Shown in pieces: positions 1-9,196 of a stretch of DNA of 64,000 bases. The notes under the pieces were generated by a model. It had not been told where the DNA came from. It ran no database searches and saw only the letters and a program-made list of their open reading frames with translations. Source of the stretch: Streptomyces sp. NBC_00539 (GTDB lineage: Bacteria; Actinomycetota; Actinomycetes; Streptomycetales; Streptomycetaceae); assembly GCF_036346105.1 (NCBI RefSeq), contig NZ_CP107811.1, positions 6,901,501-6,965,500 on the forward strand, given 5' to 3'. The position numbers and the translations under genes are program-made. Within the stretch, counting starts at the first letter, position 1. The number at the start of each line of letters is the position of its first letter.

Positions 1-1
1 G

Positions 2-130
2 TGTGCGCGGGCGTTGGACCGCGGATGGGTGGTGCGACCGGCCGGCGGCGGACGGACCCTGGAGGTGACCGCCGTCGGCGAACGGGCGCTGCTCGACCTG
101 CTCGGAATCACTCCCGAGGACTGGAGCTGA
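2..130 (+). CDS. ArsR-family transcriptional regulator, C-terminal end (partial)
   Basis: The window opens inside a gene. Frame 2 reads 42 codons to a TGA at 128-130 and ends in a pattern (LDRGWVVRPAG, then TAVGERALLDLLGI) that is the usual C-terminus of actinobacterial winged-helix ArsR regulators, where the last strand and helix follow the DNA-binding wing. The DNA-binding part lies off the window. It sits 74 bp upstream of the EamA exporter on the same strand, so it may regulate or be cotranscribed with it. The family call rests on a short C-terminal stretch only. Confidence 0.6.
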   Translation, partial: CARALDRGWVVRPAGGGRTLEVTAVGERALLDLLGITPEDWS

Positions 131-204
131 ACTCACGGGCCGGACGGGTGCAGCCAGCGAATCATTTCGGTAGACACCGAAGTATTTTGCGATAGGGTGA
201 ACCC

Positions 205-1188
205 ATGACCATGACCCTCCTGCGCCCGAGCCGAATATCGCCCAGCGTCCTCACGGTCGGCGCCGTCACCTTCACGGTCTTCGCCTGGGCGTCCGCCTTC
301 GTCTCCATCCGCAGCGCGAGCGCCGCCTACTCGCCTGGCGCCCTGGCACTCGGCCGCCTGATCACCGGTTCGGGGGTGCTCGCCGCCCTGTTGCTGATCC
401 GTCGCCAGGGCTTGCCGCCCCGCAGGGCCTGGCGGGGCATCCTGATCTCCGGGGTGGTGTGGTTCTGCGGCTACACGGTCGCCCTCAACTGGGGGGAACG
501 ACTGGTCGACGCCGGTACGGCCGCCCTGCTCGTGAATACCGGCCCGATCCTGATGGCCCTGCTCGCCGCCCGTCTCCTGGGGGAGGCGCTGCCGCCGCGC
601 CTGTTGTCCGGCATGGCCGTCTCGTTCGTCGGAGCGGTCGTCGTGGGCCTGTCCATGTCCTCCGGCGGTGGGTCGGCCTCGGTGCTCGGCGTGGTCCTGT
701 GCCTGCTGGCGGCCGTGGCCTACGCGACCGGCGTCGTCTCGCAAAAGCCCGCGCTGTCCTTCGGTACGCCCCTGCAGATCACCGCCTACAGCTGCATGAC
801 GGGAGCGTTGGCCTGCCTGCCCTTCGCCGGGCAGCTGGCCACGGAACTGCCGAGGGCACCGATCTCCGCGACGCTGAACATGATCTACCTGGGTGTGGTT
901 CCGACCGCCCTTGCGTTCATCACCTGGACCTACGCCCTGGCGCGCACCCCCGCCGGCAAGCTGGGCGCGACGACCTACGCCGTGCCCGCCATCGTGGTCC
1001 TGCTGAGCTGGGCCCTGCTGGGCGAGGTGCCCGGCTGGCTGACTTTGCTCGGCGGAGTGCTCTGCCTGGCCGGGGTCGCGGTCTCCCGCTACCGGCCCCG
1101 CACGGCCACCCCGTCGCAACCGGCCGCCCCCGCACCGGCCGGGCCTGACACGGGCGCCCGCCCCGGCAGTCCCTGCGCCCGTTCCTAA
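205..1188 (+). CDS. EamA/DMT-superfamily transporter
   Basis: This 327-residue integral membrane protein has two homologous EamA halves (about residues 15-150 and 165-295), each with about five hydrophobic helices. The second half has the typical end, with GKLGATTYAVPAIVVLLSW followed by LLGEVPGWLTLLGGVL. The family exports metabolites or amino acids across the cytoplasmic membrane; the substrate cannot be read from sequence. The start is the ATG after GGGTGAACCC; a second in-frame ATG lies two codons downstream. The last 30 residues are a Pro/Ala/Gly-rich cytosolic tail. It follows an ArsR-type regulator on the same strand, an arrangement common for inducible exporters. Confidence 0.88.
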   Translation: MTMTLLRPSRISPSVLTVGAVTFTVFAWASAFVSIRSASAAYSPGALALGRLITGSGVLAALLLIRRQGLPPRRAWRGILISGVVWFCGYTVALNWGERLVDAGTAALLVNTGPILMALLAARLLGEALPPRLLSGMAVSFVGAVVVGLSMSSGGGSASVLGVVLCLLAAVAYATGVVSQKPALSFGTPLQITAYSCMTGALACLPFAGQLATELPRAPISATLNMIYLGVVPTALAFITWTYALARTPAGKLGATTYAVPAIVVLLSWALLGEVPGWLTLLGGVLCLAGVAVSRYRPRTATPSQPAAPAPAGPDTGARPGSPCARS

Positions 1189-1261
1189 CCCCTTTCCGCC
1201 ACTCCGGGCGCTGGACGCAGGTAGCGGGAATCGGGGGGCGTGGCCCCGCGTTACCGCACCC

Positions 1262-1654
1262 ATGGGCGATGAATCCGGACACGGCCGGGCGGCGCGCCGC
1301 CCGGCCACCGTCGCGGCGGTCCGCGCCCGCCTCGCGGCCGACCGCGCGGATAGCCTTGCGCAGGCGGCGGCACTGGGCCGGGACTTCGACGCGATCGTCG
1401 ACGCGAACGCCCTGGTTGCGGTCGACGACGAGCATGACCCAGAGGGGGCCAGCACCGCCTTCGAGCGCGCCCATGTGGCCGCCCTGATGGCGCGGGCCCG
1501 CGAGCACCTCGAAGAACTGGACCGGGCAGTGGAACGCCTCGAACGAGGCGAGTACGGCCAGTGCGAGCACTGCGGCGAGGCGATTCCGCCCGAGCGCCTC
1601 GAAATCCGTCCAGCGGCCACCACCTGCGTTCGCTGCGCCCGTCATGGCAGCTAG
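1262..1654 (+). CDS. TraR/DksA-type C4 zinc finger protein
   Basis: This 130-residue protein has a long helical region (about 15-95, rich in Ala, Arg and Glu, ending EELDRAVERLERGEYGQC) followed by a four-cysteine zinc finger with C101, C104, C122 and C125 (CEHC and CVRC). That is the DksA/TraR layout: a coiled coil that enters the RNA polymerase secondary channel and a zinc finger at its base. Members modulate transcription under stress or nutrient limitation. The gene stands alone downstream of the EamA gene. It is shorter than E. coli DksA (151 aa), as is usual for actinobacterial members. Confidence 0.85.
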   Translation: MGDESGHGRAARRPATVAAVRARLAADRADSLAQAAALGRDFDAIVDANALVAVDDEHDPEGASTAFERAHVAALMARAREHLEELDRAVERLERGEYGQCEHCGEAIPPERLEIRPAATTCVRCARHGS

Positions 1655-2058
1655 GAAGTGACGAAGCACCTTCTGTCCGGCGTGTTCGACGAGGCCGACA
1701 CCGCACGGGGCGCCGTCACCCCGTTGGGCGGTGTCATGCCTTTCCGCTGGTCTCGGTTCGGCTGTCGTGCCACCGCGCCATGAGGTGAGGGTCGAACTGC
1801 CCGATGGTCAGGCAGAAGCCGGGTCGCCAAGCACGCTGAAGGCGAGCACAACAACGGCTTGCTGCAGAACGACGCGACCGTGGTGCCCCGCGAATGGCAC
1901 GGCCACCCCTGAGCCCCCGTTTAACGCTGGGACAGGCCTGCGCTCGTCGGCGCGGGGGAGACACCTCCGCGGGCATGCTTAGGACCGGCCAAGTGGGAAA
2001 GGCGCAGACCGCGGCGTAAAGGAGAGCAGCCGCACAGCCGACTCGACAGGGAAGTGCC
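1655..2058. other. Gap with degenerate coding remnants
   Basis: No intact gene is visible. A short plus-strand frame at 1658-1783 begins VTKHLLSGVFDEADTARGAV, which resembles the start of small stress-type proteins, then degrades. A second frame ends near 1912. These look like decayed fragments, and the promoter of the DUF5709 gene must lie in the last part. Confidence 0.4.
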
Positions 2059-2520
2059 ATGAGCGACGAGCAGATGGCGGATGACGTGTACCAGCCCACC
2101 GGAACGAACGAGGAGCAGGAGGACGCGACCCCGCTGGACCTTCAGAACGCCATGGACGAGCGCTCGTACGACGACATGCTCGACGAGGGCTACTCACCCC
2201 CCGAGAAGCCGCTCGGCGTGACGAAATACGGTACGACCGCTGCCGAACAGCACGAGGGTGAATCCCTGGACGAGCGGCTGAGGCAAGAGATCCCCGATGC
2301 CGGCCAGGACCCCGGTGAGTACTCCGGGCCCCGGGCGGAACTGCCTGATCCCGAAACGGGCACCGCCCGCGCGGGCCGGTTGACCGCCCCGGACGAGGGC
2401 GCGCATCCCGACAGGACGAAGGAGCTCATCGCCGAGGACCACGGAATCGACTCGGGCGCCGCGAGCGCCGAGGAAGCCGCGGTCCACGTCATCGAGGGCG
2501 AGCCGGACGAGTCCTTGTAG
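2059..2520 (+). CDS. DUF5709 domain protein
   Basis: This acidic 153-residue protein shows the signature of the actinobacterial DUF5709 family: MSDEQMADDVYQPTG at the N-terminus, YDDMLDEGYSPPEKPLGV at about 34-51 and GESLDERLRQEIPD at about 67-80. It has no signal peptide or membrane segment and is probably a soluble, largely disordered protein. The function is unknown; members are common in Streptomyces near stress genes, but that is association only. A GGAAG ribosome binding site precedes the ATG. A perfect palindrome follows 21 bp after the stop codon. Confidence 0.85.
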   Translation: MSDEQMADDVYQPTGTNEEQEDATPLDLQNAMDERSYDDMLDEGYSPPEKPLGVTKYGTTAAEQHEGESLDERLRQEIPDAGQDPGEYSGPRAELPDPETGTARAGRLTAPDEGAHPDRTKELIAEDHGIDSGAASAEEAAVHVIEGEPDESL

Positions 2521-2541
2521 GCGCGGGCGGATCCCCCGCTG

Positions 2542-2585
2542 GTCCTGCCCCACGTATGTCGACGTCGACATACGTGGGGCAGGAC
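2542..2585 (+). terminator. Perfect 44-bp palindrome downstream of DUF5709 gene
   Basis: Positions 2542-2563 and 2564-2585 are exact reverse complements with no spacer, centred on GTCGAC/GTCGAC. As RNA it would make a very stable hairpin just past the stop codon, fitting a factor-independent terminator without a U-tract. A loop-free perfect palindrome could equally be a protein-binding site. Confidence 0.6.
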
Positions 2586-2986
2586 GGGAGGCACCCAGTG
2601 ATGCGGGACTCCGTCCCACGGGGTGGCCGGTACCACCTGACCCGCCCGAGCCCCCCTACCGCCGGCGATCGGGGCGGCCGGGGGCGGTAGGGGGCCAAAG
2701 GGACCTCAGCCGGTAAGGGTGCGGGGCTTGATTGAGCGCCTCCTCAAGGAGATGTGCAGATGCGGAGCAAAGCCCCGCTGGGCGCAGCTGCATCCGGCTC
2801 TTTCCCGCTTTCCTCGAGCCGATCCGTACATGGTCCCTGAAAAACCACACACGGCTGATCTGCAAGTGTGCCCAGATTGCTGTCGTCTACCTCCGAGGCA
2901 TCTCGACGCGAATTTCCCGACAGAATGTCCGTGAGTGTCCATTTTGAGGGTAGGGGCGGGTCACTACTCCCTCTCTGGAGGTCATC
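2586..2986. other. Intergenic region, no gene seen
   Basis: About 400 bp upstream of the SPW protein gene. Short open frames here lack family resemblance and good codon bias. The region must hold the SPW promoter; a GGAGG ribosome binding site lies just before 2987. Confidence 0.5.
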
Positions 2987-3457
2987 ATGGCTTCAACGCA
3001 CCGCGCTTCCATCGAGGACCACCCCGACCTGATGGATCTGCGTGCCCGGCACGACCGCGCGGCCGCCACACCGCGCGCCCAGATGATCGAGGCTCTGGCT
3101 CTCATGACCGGTCTCTACCTCGCCGCGTCTGCCTGGATCGTGGGCTTCAACGGCTTCACCACCCTCGCGGTCACCAATCTCATCGCCGGTATCGCCTACA
3201 TGCTCCTGCTCGGCGCACTCGGCAATTCCTACGAACGCACCCACTCCATGGCCTGGGCGGCCGCGGCCCTCGGCATCTGGACCTGCATCGCGCCCTGGGT
3301 CGTCGCAGGCGATGTCGCCCGCACCCGGTCCATCACCAGTAACCTGATCGTCGGCGCCATCGCCACCCTCCTCGCCCTCGCCGCAGCCTCTGCCGCCCGC
3401 GACAACGACACCCGCCACGGCCCCGGCGCCCGCCGCCCCATGCCCGGAATGCACTGA
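2987..3457 (+). CDS. SPW-repeat membrane protein
   Basis: This 156-residue protein has four hydrophobic helices (about residues 35-55, 62-80, 88-108 and 115-138) and two SPW-type motifs, SAWIVGF and GIWTCIAPWVV, after a charged N-terminus. SPW proteins are small bacterial membrane proteins of unknown function. A GGAGG ribosome binding site stands a few bases before the ATG. The last two thirds of the gene and its 3' flank occur again, nearly identical, at 29841-30146, where the copy is broken. This copy appears intact. Confidence 0.85.
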   Translation: MASTHRASIEDHPDLMDLRARHDRAAATPRAQMIEALALMTGLYLAASAWIVGFNGFTTLAVTNLIAGIAYMLLLGALGNSYERTHSMAWAAAALGIWTCIAPWVVAGDVARTRSITSNLIVGAIATLLALAAASAARDNDTRHGPGARRPMPGMH

Positions 3458-3732
3458 CGGCGGGGACCTGGCAACAGTGCCGAAGGCGTTCTGGCGCCCC
3501 CCTGGTGGCGGTCTACCGGCAGCGCCACAGCGCCTTCCATATCGAAGCGCAGGCCGAGTGCCCGATCCGGTCGGCGTCCGCGAAGGTCAGAGCCGTCAGC
3601 GCGCCGGTGAAGGGCGACGGCGCCCCTTTCGACGGGGTGGGGCCGCCCCCCCCGCCGGAAGCCGGGGTACCTTCCGCCTGTACAAGCCGGGAGCGGGCGC
3701 GACCCGACGCGGTACCGGGTCGCACCGGCGGG

Positions 3733-4905
3733 TTATGCCCGTGGGCCGTGCCAGTCCAGACATAGAACTGTGGCATCGTCTCGTGGAGGACGGCCGCCGC
3801 AGGCGTCGCTGACGGCGGCGACCAGAGTGCGTACGACTTCGCGCGGATGCTCTGTCGCGGTCTTGCGCAGGAGGCCGGGCAAGTCCACTGCTTGGGCCTC
3901 TCGTTCCTGCATGCCGTCGGTGTGCAGCAGGAGGCGGTCACCGGGGCGCAGGTCGAGGTTCTGCATCCGGTAGGCGCCTTGAAGGGCGACGCCGAACGGC
4001 ATGTTCACGGTCAGGCGTAGTTCCTCCACGGTGCCGTCTCGCAGACGTAGGGGCCAGGGGTGGCCGGCGTTGACGAGCTGGGCTCCGGTTCCGTCCAGGG
4101 CGATGCGCAGGAGCTGGCCGGTGGCGAAGGTTTGCTGACCGTGGTCGAGGAGGGCCTGGTGGGTCTGGCGGGCTTGCTCGGCGAGGTCTTCGCCGGCGCG
4201 GCGGGCACCGCGCGAGGCATTGACCAGGAGGGTGGCCATGAGTGAGGCGTTGACATCGTGGCCCATGGCGTCGGTGACGGACAGGTGCAGGGTGTCGTTG
4301 TCGAGGCTGTAGTCGTAGGTGTCGCCGGCGATGGCGGAAGCCGGGACCAGGGCTCCGGCGAGGGTGAACTGGGGGGCTTCGCAGGAGGAGGCGGCGGGCA
4401 GGAGCTGGCGCTGGATTTCAGCGGCCAGGCTGACCGTGGTGGTCCGGTTGCCCCAGTAGTAGAGATCGGTGAAGCGGCGGTCGGTGACGATGATGTACGC
4501 CAGCGCGTGTGCGGCCTCCTCGACCTGTTCCAGCACGTCAGGCGTGACCTGGGTGAGGAAGAGTTCCAGGACGCCGATGGCGTCGCCGCGGTTGGTGACC
4601 GGGGCCAGCACCCGCCGGCCGTGGCCGGTGTCTGCCCCCAGTACGAGTTCCTGGGTGCGCAGGACGTCGTCGTAGGCGCCGCTTCCCGCGAGGGGAACCT
4701 GCTCGGCGCGCTCTTCCTGGCCGGCGGCCTCTGTGTCGTTGACGCGCAGCAGGCGCCGGCCCACAACATCGACGAACAGGAACGACACGTACCGCGCGCC
4801 GAACCGGTCGCGCAGATTCTGTGCCACGACATCAAGGGAGTCCACCGGCGCGGCAGCCTCCGCCGCAGCCAGCACCTCAGCCAGTCCCATCCGGTCATGC
4901 CCCAC
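3733..4905 (-). CDS. GAF + PP2C (SpoIIE/RsbU-type) serine phosphatase
   Basis: This 390-residue protein has a GAF-like sensor (about 10-150) and a PP2C/SpoIIE phosphatase domain (about 165-388). The metal-binding motifs are present: [37 protein letters not shown] and [11 protein letters not shown]. Such enzymes dephosphorylate anti-anti-sigma factors in partner-switching pathways that release stress sigma factors. I chose the GTG at 4905 because GGAGG precedes it by 5 bp; an ATG lies five codons further in. No anti-sigma partner is adjacent; the nearest HATPase kinase-like gene is at 42046. An imperfect TTCCCG..CGGGAT inverted repeat lies just upstream. Confidence 0.88.
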   Translation of the reverse strand: MGHDRMGLAEVLAAAEAAAPVDSLDVVAQNLRDRFGARYVSFLFVDVVGRRLLRVNDTEAAGQEERAEQVPLAGSGAYDDVLRTQELVLGADTGHGRRVLAPVTNRGDAIGVLELFLTQVTPDVLEQVEEAAHALAYIIVTDRRFTDLYYWGNRTTTVSLAAEIQRQLLPAASSCEAPQFTLAGALVPASAIAGDTYDYSLDNDTLHLSVTDAMGHDVNASLMATLLVNASRGARRAGEDLAEQARQTHQALLDHGQQTFATGQLLRIALDGTGAQLVNAGHPWPLRLRDGTVEELRLTVNMPFGVALQGAYRMQNLDLRPGDRLLLHTDGMQEREAQAVDLPGLLRKTATEHPREVVRTLVAAVSDACGGRPPRDDATVLCLDWHGPRA

Positions 4906-4933
4906 GTCAGCCTCCAGGCGTTGCGGACTCACA

Positions 4934-4951
4934 TTCCCGCGAAAACGGGAT
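4934..4951. promoter_or_regulatory. Short inverted repeat upstream of PP2C gene
   Basis: TTCCCG and CGGGAT (core TCCCG/CGGGA) are separated by six bases about 30 bp upstream of the GTG start. It could be an operator or lie within the promoter. It is short and may be chance. Confidence 0.25.
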
Positions 4952-5099
4952 TTAGCACGCCGAGAATTACAGACCGGCCGGGGCGGCGAGGGCATCCTGC
5001 GAACGGCACTGCGCCGCGCCCTAGACGCTCAGGGTTTCCCACAGCCAATCGCAGCGGTTCTCTGCCGTACTTCCGGGTGCCTACGGCTACCAAGAAGTG

Positions 5100-5509
5100 T
5101 CCCTCACCCGGGAGCACGTCGGTTCCTAGCGGGCGACGGCCCGCATGGCCGGTGTCGCCCGCGGCCCCGAGGGCGAGGCGGGCCTGCGCGAGCGGCTGAA
5201 AGCCGGGCTGGGGGAGAACACCACCTTGCAGCAGGGCCCGCCCTCCGAGCTCGCGGGCCGCATGGTCGGCCAGGCCCTGCGCGCCCTGACGACCCCGCCC
5301 CGGTCCCCGACGGCCCCCGCGCAGCTGCCACCGCCGCCTGCTCCCGCTCCACCACCACGACCGGTGCCGCCCCCCGGGGCAGGCCGCGCCGGCGAACCCC
5401 GCGATGCCCGCGCACCGGCAGCAGGCAGCGCCCGCCAAGGGCACGAGGCACGCCCCCGGTGACGACCGGGGCATCGGCACCCGTACTCGGCCGCCGTATC
5501 GCCTTCGAC
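5100..5509 (+). other. Uncertain coding stretch, Pro-rich
   Basis: An open frame at 5145-5462 reads 105 residues, first amphipathic (LRERLKAGLGENTTLQQG) and then strongly Pro/Ala-rich. The codon bias is plausible, but I do not recognise the protein and see no clear ribosome binding site. It may be a leftover of the degenerate gene that follows. Confidence 0.3.
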
Positions 5510-5861
5510 ATGGCGACCTCCGCCGAGCCGTTGTGGACCTCCTCCCTGGTCATCTTCGGCTCCCAGCCCGCGTTCTTCCACGCCATCGACCCCCGCGAGC
5601 GCGCTCGCCCCGTACGCGGGCGCCGAGCCGGTGGTGCTGCCGCCTTCGCTGGGCCGCTGGACCGACCTGTGGGATGCGATGGACCTGCTGGCGTTCGTCA
5701 CCTCCGGGATGTGCCGCCTCCACGACGGCACTACGCCCGTGGACGTCCCCTTCCCCGCCCCGGCGAGCGGTGTGGGCTGGGGGCGGACACATTCGGCGTA
5801 CCGGGAGCTGCCGCTGGTCGCCACGGAGATGGGCAAGGCCATGGCGGCGGCACTGCGCTGA
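5510..5861 (+). pseudogene. Frameshifted alpha/beta-hydrolase-like gene remnant
   Basis: Two frames together read like the C-terminal half of one protein. Frame 2 from 5510 gives SLVIFGSQPAFFHAIDPR. Near 5600 the reading moves to frame 3 and continues as LAPYAGAEPVVLPPSLGRW, WDAMDLLAFVTSG and then THSAYRELPLV to a TGA at 5861. The pattern of an xxGSQ strand, a W.D..D.LAF stretch and a late HSAY is like the end of lipase-fold hydrolases in actinobacteria, with Asp and His candidates for a triad. The N-terminal half is missing and the frame is broken. Confidence 0.45.
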
Positions 5862-5907
5862 CCGGAGGCAGCGCGGCGGCCGCGCCCCATCGCTGACCGG
5901 TGGCCAC

Positions 5908-5929
5908 ATAGGTGATGACCACCGACGCG
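5908..5929 (+). promoter_or_regulatory. Shared 22-bp motif, copy 1 (upstream of DUF2255 gene)
   Basis: This stretch matches 9197-9218 at 21 of 22 positions and contains GGTGATGACCACC, an inverted repeat GGTG-N5-CACC. It ends 31 bp before the ATG at 5961, the same spacing as copy 2 has to the MFS gene. Probably an operator, promoter element or conserved leader shared by the genes flanking the LuxR regulator. Confidence 0.6.
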
Positions 5930-5960
5930 TAGGGGGTGGGCGCCGGGTCATGGTGGCTGC

Positions 5961-6338
5961 ATGAGCGGTGACTTGGATCGCACGGAGATCGTGCTGTGGG
6001 TGCGGGGCGGCGGCGGGCGGTGGTCGGGCCGGACCGTGTGGGTGGTGGTGGTCGACGGGGAGGCGTACGTGCGTTCCGCGTTCGGGCGGCGCAGTGCCTG
6101 GTACCGGAGGGTGCTGCGGCGGGCGGACACGGAGGTGGAGGTGGTGGCCGGGGTCCGGCTGGGGGTGGTGCTGCGGCCGGTGGCGGAGCCCGCTCTCGTC
6201 GAGCGGGTGTCCGCCGCGTACCGGGCCAAGTACGGGCTGTACTGGCCCGGTCCGGTGGAGTCGATGAACGGGGAGGAGGCGGCGGCCGCCACCCTTCGGC
6301 TAACGGATGTCGGGGAGGTCGCGCAGCTGTCGGCGTGA
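5961..6338 (+). CDS. DUF2255 family protein
   Basis: This 125-residue soluble protein has features of DUF2255: a hydrophobic strand WVVVVDGEAYVRSAFG at about 27-42, WYRRVLR at 47-53, and a late AYRAKYGLYWPGP at 85-97. The fold is thought to be related to small beta-barrel oxidoreductase-like proteins; no function is proven. Its 3' end overlaps the convergent LuxR gene by 39 bp. It carries copy 1 of the shared 22-bp motif 31 bp upstream of its ATG, so it is likely coregulated with the operon beginning at 9250. Confidence 0.7.
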   Translation: MSGDLDRTEIVLWVRGGGGRWSGRTVWVVVVDGEAYVRSAFGRRSAWYRRVLRRADTEVEVVAGVRLGVVLRPVAEPALVERVSAAYRAKYGLYWPGPVESMNGEEAAAATLRLTDVGEVAQLSA

Positions 6339-9074
6339 GGTGAGTCCGAGTTTGCGGAAGATGTTGCGCAGGTGCGCGTCGACCGTCCGGGGGCTGAGGA
6401 AGAGTTTGGCCGCCACCTCCTTGGAGGTGGCGCCGTCGGCCACCAGGCGGGCGATGTGCAGCTCTTGGAGGGTGAGTTGGTCCGAGGCCTTCGAGGTGCG
6501 GCTGCGTGCCTGCTCTCCGGTGGCGCGCAGTTCCCCGGCGGCGCGTTCGGCGAACGCCTCGGCGCCGAGGTCGGACAGTGGTTCGTGCGCGCGGCGCAGT
6601 GCGGTGCGGGCTTCGCGGCGCCGGCCCTGGCGGCGCAGCCACTCCCCGTACAGCAGGTGGGCCCTGGCGCGGTAGACGGCCAGGGTGCCGTCTTCGAGGA
6701 GGGCGATCGCCTCCTGGTAGGCGTCCTCGTCCTCGGTCACCAGAGCGCGGGCGTATGCCTCGACGCCGAGGCCCCACGCGTGGCCGCCGGCGCCGGTGCG
6801 GGCCTGGAGCAGGGCCAGGGCCTCGGCGGCGGTCGCGCGCTCGCCGCACCGTACGGCCGCTTCGACGAGTTCGGGGAGGGCGAGGCCTGCGGTGCCGACG
6901 GCGCCGTACTCGACGGCCCGGCGAGCGGCTTCCAGCGCGGCCGGGTAGTCGGCGAGGCCGTTGCCGAGGACGGCCGTCGCCCACTGCACGCTCAGGCTCA
7001 TCCGCTGGTCCACGGAGGCGAACAGTTCGAGTGCTTGCGCGCGTCGTCCGCGCAGCGCGGCCAGGTGCAGGCGCGGGTAGACGAGGGGGGCGGCGCCGGT
7101 GGCGTCGGCCAACGCCTCCTCCTCGGAGATCAGCTCCGTCGCGGTGCCGAAGTCGCCCGTGTGGACGGTCGTGGTGGCCTGCATGGCCAGGCCGATGGGC
7201 AGGGCGTGGAAGGAGCCGGTCCGGCGGCCGGCGGCGACGGTGCGGACGGCGATGCCGTGCATGGAGTCGAAGTTCCAGAACTCGGCGGCCAGCAGGTAGC
7301 CGAGCGAGGGACGGGCGGCCCAGACCTCGTCGTCGGGATCGGCGACGACGGGGCCGAGGACCGCTCCGGCCGCCCGGTGCCCCTCGTCGGCGACCAGTGC
7401 GGTCACACCGGACAGGAGCCTCGTCGCGGCGGTCGCGGGACCGTCCGTCGGCGGGGCGTTCCGGGCGGCCTCCACCACGTGGTCGAGGCCGCCGAGGAGC
7501 ACGCCCATCTCGACGGCGTCCAGGTAGCACTCCCGGGACCGGTCGGGGTCGGTGGCCGCCAGCCGGGCGGCGGCGCGCAGGAGGTGGGCGGTGGGGCCCT
7601 CGTCGCCGCGGCGGCGGACGAAGGACAGTTTGCCGCGCAGCAGGTCGGCCCGCGCTGCCCGGCCCGGATCGTCGCCGGGCACGGTGGTGAGCAGGTCCGC
7701 CGCGGTGTCGAAGTCGCCGACGGAGAGCTTGGCCTGGACGGCGGCGAGGACCCGTTCGGCGCGTCGGGCCGGGTCGGCCGTGAGGGCCGCCGCGCGTTCG
7801 AGGAAGGCCGCCGCGGCCGCGATGCCGCCGCGTTCCTGGGCGCGGGTGGCCGAGGCTTCGAGCGCGGCGGCCACCTGGTCGTCGGGACCGGCGCTGGCCT
7901 GGGCGCGGTGCCAGGCCCGCCGGTCGGGGTCGGCGACCGGGTCGGTGGCGGCGGCCAGCGCCTCGTGCGCGCGGCGCCGGTCCTGCGGTGTGGCGGCCCG
8001 GTAGGCGGCGGAGCGGGCGAGGGGGTGGCTGAAGCGGATGCGGGTGCCGAACTCGATGAGCGGGACGGAGCCGGCCACGGCCGGCGCGTCGATGCCGAGG
8101 AGTTCGGCCGCGCGCCACAGCAGCCCGGGGTCCCCGATCGGGTCGGCGGCGGCGACGGTCACCAGCAGCCGGGCGGGCGGGTCGAGGAGTTCCAGGCGGG
8201 AGCGAAAGCTCTGCTCGATGACGGCAGGTACGGAGTCGGGCTGGGCGAATCCGCCCGCCATCCCGGCGAGTCCGGCGGTCCTGGGCAGCTCGACCAGCGC
8301 GAGGGGGTTGCCGCGCGCCTCGGCGAGGATCCGGTCGCGGACCCGCTCGTCCAGGGGTGCGCGGACGGCCGTGCCCAGCAGCGCGCGGGCGTCGGACTCG
8401 CCGAGGCCGTGAAGGGAGTGGGCAGGCAGCCGGGCCAGTTCCGGCAGGCCGCTCTCCTCGCGGGCGGCGAAGACGAGAGCGATCGGCTCGGCCGCGATGC
8501 GGCGGGCCAGGAAGGCCAGCGCCTTGGCGGACGCCTGGTCCAGCCACTGGGCGTCGTCGACGAGGCACACGAGCGGGCGTTCGGCCGCGGTCTCCGTGAG
8601 CAGGCCCAGGGCGCCGACACCGACGAGGAAGGGATCGGGGACGCCGGTGTCGAGGCCGAAGGCGACCTGGAGCGCGGCGCGGTGCGGTGCGGGGAGCTCC
8701 GCCAGGCGGCTGGTGACCGGCGCCAGCAGCTGGTGCAGCGCGGCGAACGGCAGTTCCATCTCGAACTCCGCGCCGGACGCCCGCATGACGAGCAGTCCGC
8801 TCGCGGCGCGGTGCAGGTGGTCCAGCAGCGCGCTCTTGCCGATGCCCGGCTCGCCGCGCAGGACGAGGGCACCGCCCCGGCCCTTGCGGGCCGCGTCGAG
8901 CAGGGCGTCGAGCCGGCGTATCTCGTCCTGACGGCCGATCAGCACGCTGGCGCCGGCGCCGGCGCCGGAGTTCGTGTCGGCGGCCGTGACCGTTTGCGTA
9001 GCCGTACGCGGGTCCGCAGGCGGGTCCATACGCGGGTCTGTACGCGCGTCCGTGTTCGTGTTCATTGCGGGCAT
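6300..9074 (-). CDS. LAL-type LuxR transcriptional regulator (ATPase + LuxR HTH)
   Basis: A 924-residue regulator. A variable Thr/Asp-rich N-tail (1-42) leads to an AAA ATPase domain with Walker A GEPGIGKSALL at about 74-84. A long helical repeat region follows, and a LuxR/GerE helix-turn-helix lies at the C-terminus (LTLQELHIARLVADGATSKE, then LFLSPRTVDAHLRNIFRKLG). Size and order match the LAL family, which activates catabolic or secondary-metabolite genes. I chose the ATG at 9074; one at 9065 is an alternative, and neither has a strong ribosome binding site. It is divergent from the MFS - carotenoid oxygenase - SRPBCC operon and convergent with the DUF2255 gene. It is the obvious candidate to act on the two copies of the shared 22-bp motif, which is inference. 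Confidence 0.9.
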   Translation of the reverse strand: MPAMNTNTDARTDPRMDPPADPRTATQTVTAADTNSGAGAGASVLIGRQDEIRRLDALLDAARKGRGGALVLRGEPGIGKSALLDHLHRAASGLLVMRASGAEFEMELPFAALHQLLAPVTSRLAELPAPHRAALQVAFGLDTGVPDPFLVGVGALGLLTETAAERPLVCLVDDAQWLDQASAKALAFLARRIAAEPIALVFAAREESGLPELARLPAHSLHGLGESDARALLGTAVRAPLDERVRDRILAEARGNPLALVELPRTAGLAGMAGGFAQPDSVPAVIEQSFRSRLELLDPPARLLVTVAAADPIGDPGLLWRAAELLGIDAPAVAGSVPLIEFGTRIRFSHPLARSAAYRAATPQDRRRAHEALAAATDPVADPDRRAWHRAQASAGPDDQVAAALEASATRAQERGGIAAAAAFLERAAALTADPARRAERVLAAVQAKLSVGDFDTAADLLTTVPGDDPGRAARADLLRGKLSFVRRRGDEGPTAHLLRAAARLAATDPDRSRECYLDAVEMGVLLGGLDHVVEAARNAPPTDGPATAATRLLSGVTALVADEGHRAAGAVLGPVVADPDDEVWAARPSLGYLLAAEFWNFDSMHGIAVRTVAAGRRTGSFHALPIGLAMQATTTVHTGDFGTATELISEEEALADATGAAPLVYPRLHLAALRGRRAQALELFASVDQRMSLSVQWATAVLGNGLADYPAALEAARRAVEYGAVGTAGLALPELVEAAVRCGERATAAEALALLQARTGAGGHAWGLGVEAYARALVTEDEDAYQEAIALLEDGTLAVYRARAHLLYGEWLRRQGRRREARTALRRAHEPLSDLGAEAFAERAAGELRATGEQARSRTSKASDQLTLQELHIARLVADGATSKEVAAKLFLSPRTVDAHLRNIFRKLGLTSRRQLRDLPDIR

Positions 9075-9196
9075 GATCGTCAACCTATGCGGGGGCGCCC
9101 CCCGGGGAAATGGGGGAACGCCACCCTCCGCTCCCGTCGTCGCACCCGGGGTGCCGAGCCCTTCGCGGACGGCACCTACCGAGTCCCGCGCTACGT

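Noticed and set aside
133-1623. Long minus-strand open frame across the EamA and DksA genes
   Set aside because: Arg/Gly-rich shadow of the real plus-strand genes; no domain content.
2719-2934. 71-codon plus-strand frame between the palindrome and the SPW gene
   Set aside because: No ribosome binding site, poor codon bias and no recognisable features.
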